Shown here piece by piece: positions 62,483 through 64,000 of a stretch of DNA of 64,000 bases. Source of the DNA: Streptomyces composti (GTDB lineage: Bacteria > Actinomycetota > Actinomycetes > Streptomycetales > Streptomycetaceae); the NCBI RefSeq assembly GCF_012034205.1, contig NZ_JAATEM010000012.1, positions 114,174 through 178,173 on the forward strand, given 5' to 3'. A program made the position numbers and the translations under genes. The notes under the pieces were generated by a model. That model made no database searches, had not been told where the DNA came from, and was given only the letters and a program-made list of their open reading frames with translations. Each line of letters starts with the position of its first letter. The first letter of the stretch is position 1.

Positions 62483-62522
62483 GGGGGGACCCGGGGGGGA
62501 CTCGGGGGGTTCTGACGGGGGG
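62483..62522 (+). other. putative G-quadruplex motif
   Basis: Four runs of six or more G are separated by loops of 4, 4 and 7 nt on the plus strand, satisfying the standard G4 pattern. It sits just before a terminator hairpin, where it may slow RNA polymerase. Confidence 0.6.
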
Positions 62523-62528
62523 AGGAAC

Positions 62529-62560
62529 CGAGGGGCCCGGTCGACGGACCGGGCCCCTCG
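62529..62560. terminator. bidirectional terminator between the isomerase and rbsD
   Basis: Perfect 14-bp arms (CGAGGGGCCCGGTC and its complement) with a 4-nt loop, between convergent operons. Confidence 0.9.
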
Positions 62561-62676
62561 AAATCTCGGCGCGCGGGCCGCGGCCCGCCTGGTGTGGGGA
62601 CGGGCGGGCCGCGGCCGGCGCGCAGACCAAGAGAGCGGTCGAGAGCCGTCGCACCGGCAGAGCACGCCGGAGCGCG

Positions 62677-63066
62677 TCAGAAGAACACCCCGCAGCGCAG
62701 CAGCACATTCGCGTACGGCCGTGCCTCGCCGGTGCGCACCACGAGCCGCGCACCCGCGGTCAGCTCCTTGAGCCGCTCGTGCGGCACGAGCGTGAGGGCG
62801 GGCAAGTGCTCCGCGAGCAGCCCGGCCGTCTCCGGATTGGCCTCCCGCACCTCGCGCGCCGCCGTCGCCCCTTCGACCACCAGCTCGGCGAGCAGACCGC
62901 GCAGCACCTCGGCGAACGACGGCACACCGGCCCGGAACGCCAGGTCCACCACGCGGGGGCCGTCGGGAATCGGCATCCCCGCGTCGCACACCAGCACCCC
63001 GTCGCCGTGCCCGAGTTCCGCCAGGGCGCCCGCGAGATGCCGGTTGAGGATTCCGTGCTTCTTCAC
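62677..63066 (-). CDS. rbsD: D-ribose pyranase
   Basis: 129 residues, RbsD/FucU family. It catalyses pyranose-furanose interconversion of ribose, supplying RbsK. The N-terminus MKKHGILNRHLAGALAELGHGD contains the conserved catalytic-type His, and VCDAGMPIP the substrate Asp. The C-terminal RTGEARPYANVLLRCGVFF matches the conserved Tyr-Ala-Asn segment. It overlaps rbsK by 4 bp (ATGA). No ribose ABC genes lie in this window. Confidence 0.92.
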   Translation of the reverse strand: MKKHGILNRHLAGALAELGHGDGVLVCDAGMPIPDGPRVVDLAFRAGVPSFAEVLRGLLAELVVEGATAAREVREANPETAGLLAEHLPALTLVPHERLKELTAGARLVVRTGEARPYANVLLRCGVFF

Positions 63067-63968
63067 AGGGCCGCGACCTCCGCAGCCGTCGGGAAGGACA
63101 CCTGCGCCCCCTGCCTGGTGACCGTCGCCGCGCCCACCCGGGCCGCGTAGGCGGCGGCCTCCGCGAGCGGCTCGCCGGAGCCCAGCCGCCAGGCCAGGGC
63201 CGCGGTGAACGCGTCGCCCGCACCGGTGGTGTCCACGGCCTCCACCGCGACGGACGGGATCCGGGTGACGCCGTCCGGGGAGGCGACCAGCGCGCCCTCG
63301 CCGCCCAGCGTCACCACCACCGAGCGCGGCCCCTTGGCCAGCAGCAGCCGCGCCCAGTCCTCCGGCTGGTCGCTGACGCCGGCGCTGTCGCCGAGGATCA
63401 CCTTCGCCTCGTGCTCGTTGACGATCAGCGGGTCGCAGGCCGCCAGCACCTCGGAGGGCAGCGGCCTCGGCGGCGACGGGTTGAGCACGAACCGGCTGCC
63501 CGGCGCCAGGTTCCGCACCACCTCCACCACCGTCTCCAGCGGGATCTCCAGCTGAGTGGACACCACCCGCGAGGCGTGGAAGAGGGACACGGCCGCCCGC
63601 ACGTCCGACGGCGCCAGCCGCGCGTTGGCGCCCGGGGAGACGACGATGCTGTTGTCCCCCGACGGGTCGACCGTGATCAGCGCGACCCCGGTCGGTGCCC
63701 CGCCCACCAGCACACCCACCGTGTCGGCGCCGGCCTTGCGCAGCGAGTCCAGCAGCAGCCGGCCGTGCTCGTCGTCGCCGACCCGCGCGAGCAGCGCGGT
63801 GCGGGCGCCCAGCCGGGCGGCGGCCACCGCCTGGTTGGCTCCCTTGCCGCCCGGATGGACGGCCAGGTCGGAGCCGAGCACCGTCTCCCCGGCGCCGGGC
63901 CGGCGCTCCACCCCGATCACCAGGTCGGCGTTGGCCGAACCGACGACCAGGAGGTCGTAGTCGTACAT
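63063..63968 (-). CDS. rbsK: ribokinase
   Basis: 301 residues, PfkB family, phosphorylating ribose to ribose-5-phosphate with ATP. VVGSANADLVIGVERRPGAGETVLGS opens it, HPGGKGANQAVAAARLG is the substrate motif, and AVDTTGAGDAFTAAL carries the catalytic Asp and anion hole. ATG 63968 follows GGGGAG. It overlaps rbsD and reads leftward from the window end, so upstream genes of its operon may lie beyond. The adjacent LacI operon could share a pentose-type substrate, but this is unproven. Confidence 0.93.
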   Translation of the reverse strand: MYDYDLLVVGSANADLVIGVERRPGAGETVLGSDLAVHPGGKGANQAVAAARLGARTALLARVGDDEHGRLLLDSLRKAGADTVGVLVGGAPTGVALITVDPSGDNSIVVSPGANARLAPSDVRAAVSLFHASRVVSTQLEIPLETVVEVVRNLAPGSRFVLNPSPPRPLPSEVLAACDPLIVNEHEAKVILGDSAGVSDQPEDWARLLLAKGPRSVVVTLGGEGALVASPDGVTRIPSVAVEAVDTTGAGDAFTAALAWRLGSGEPLAEAAAYAARVGAATVTRQGAQVSFPTAAEVAAL

Positions 63969-64000
63969 CGATCGCTCCCCGATCCGCGTGCGGCGGGCGG

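Larger units (their letters stand above)
62356..62676. other. convergent intergenic region with palindrome, G-tracts and terminator
   Basis: It lies between two convergent operons. Holds a 13-bp dyad TCAGAACTTCTGA at 62470-62482, four G-runs at 62483-62522 and the terminator at 62529. I see no gene. Confidence 0.6.

Overview
The window looks like chromosomal core DNA from a Streptomyces. GC is very high, third positions are strongly G/C, GTG starts are common, and most operons use start/stop overlaps. The gene order cebEFG-bglC / cebR / tRNA-His / orn / adpA / glmS / GH20 / desDCBA / desFE / acdH-hmgL-mcc matches, from memory and not from a search, the adpA-des region of S. coelicolor. adpA carries its single TTA (bldA-dependent) codon. 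I see no phage, IS element, CRISPR array, rRNA or biosynthetic megasynthase.

Layout. 1-8.2 kb: secreted GH18 chitinase with a DasR-like site, then the cello-oligosaccharide uptake operon cebE-cebF-cebG-bglC (minus) and its divergent LacI repressor cebR, with two CebR boxes. 8.2-12.8 kb: tRNA-His(GTG), orn, adpA, a small membrane protein, a UspA protein and a GPR1/FUN34/YaaH membrane protein. 12.9-17.7 kb: aminosugar genes (glmS with a small upstream partner, a DUF4429 protein, a GH20 hexosaminidase behind a DasR site). 17.9-25.2 kb: desferrioxamine operon desABCD and the uptake/reduction genes desE-desF, each group behind an iron box. 25.4-34 kb: branched-chain acyl-CoA catabolism (mccB-mccA-hmgL-acdH) with a divergent TetR regulator and twin operators, then a second acyl-CoA dehydrogenase and a TesB thioesterase. 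34-41 kb: phosphatase-like protein, then a PucR regulator / Na+ symporter / agmatinase-family / TPP-decarboxylase group that I read as arginine (guanidino) catabolism. 41-49.6 kb: two lipoproteins, a decayed MFS/SRPBCC chimera, a fused ABC exporter, a small secreted protein and a secreted tripeptidyl-peptidase. 49.7-57.5 kb: Tat-exported NagZ-type GH3, LysR/EamA pair, TIM-barrel isomerase, MarR-GNAT fusion, MBL-fold hydrolase and TetR. 57.9-64 kb: LacI regulator divergent from a three-gene operon (Gfo/Idh dehydrogenase, DUF993, isomerase/epimerase), convergent with rbsK-rbsD.

How it fits together. Polymer breakdown (chitin, cello-oligosaccharides, muropeptide or GlcNAc oligomers) and aminosugar supply sit around the developmental regulator AdpA, under CebR and DasR. 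The des block scavenges iron. The middle third degrades branched-chain acids and probably arginine.

Most of the window is ordinary conserved Streptomyces sequence. The least understood coherent unit is the LacI-controlled dehydrogenase-DUF993-isomerase operon at 57.9-62.4 kb, a candidate uncharacterised sugar pathway. The guanidino-catabolism group is the next best. All functional calls come from reading translated sequence without database searches.
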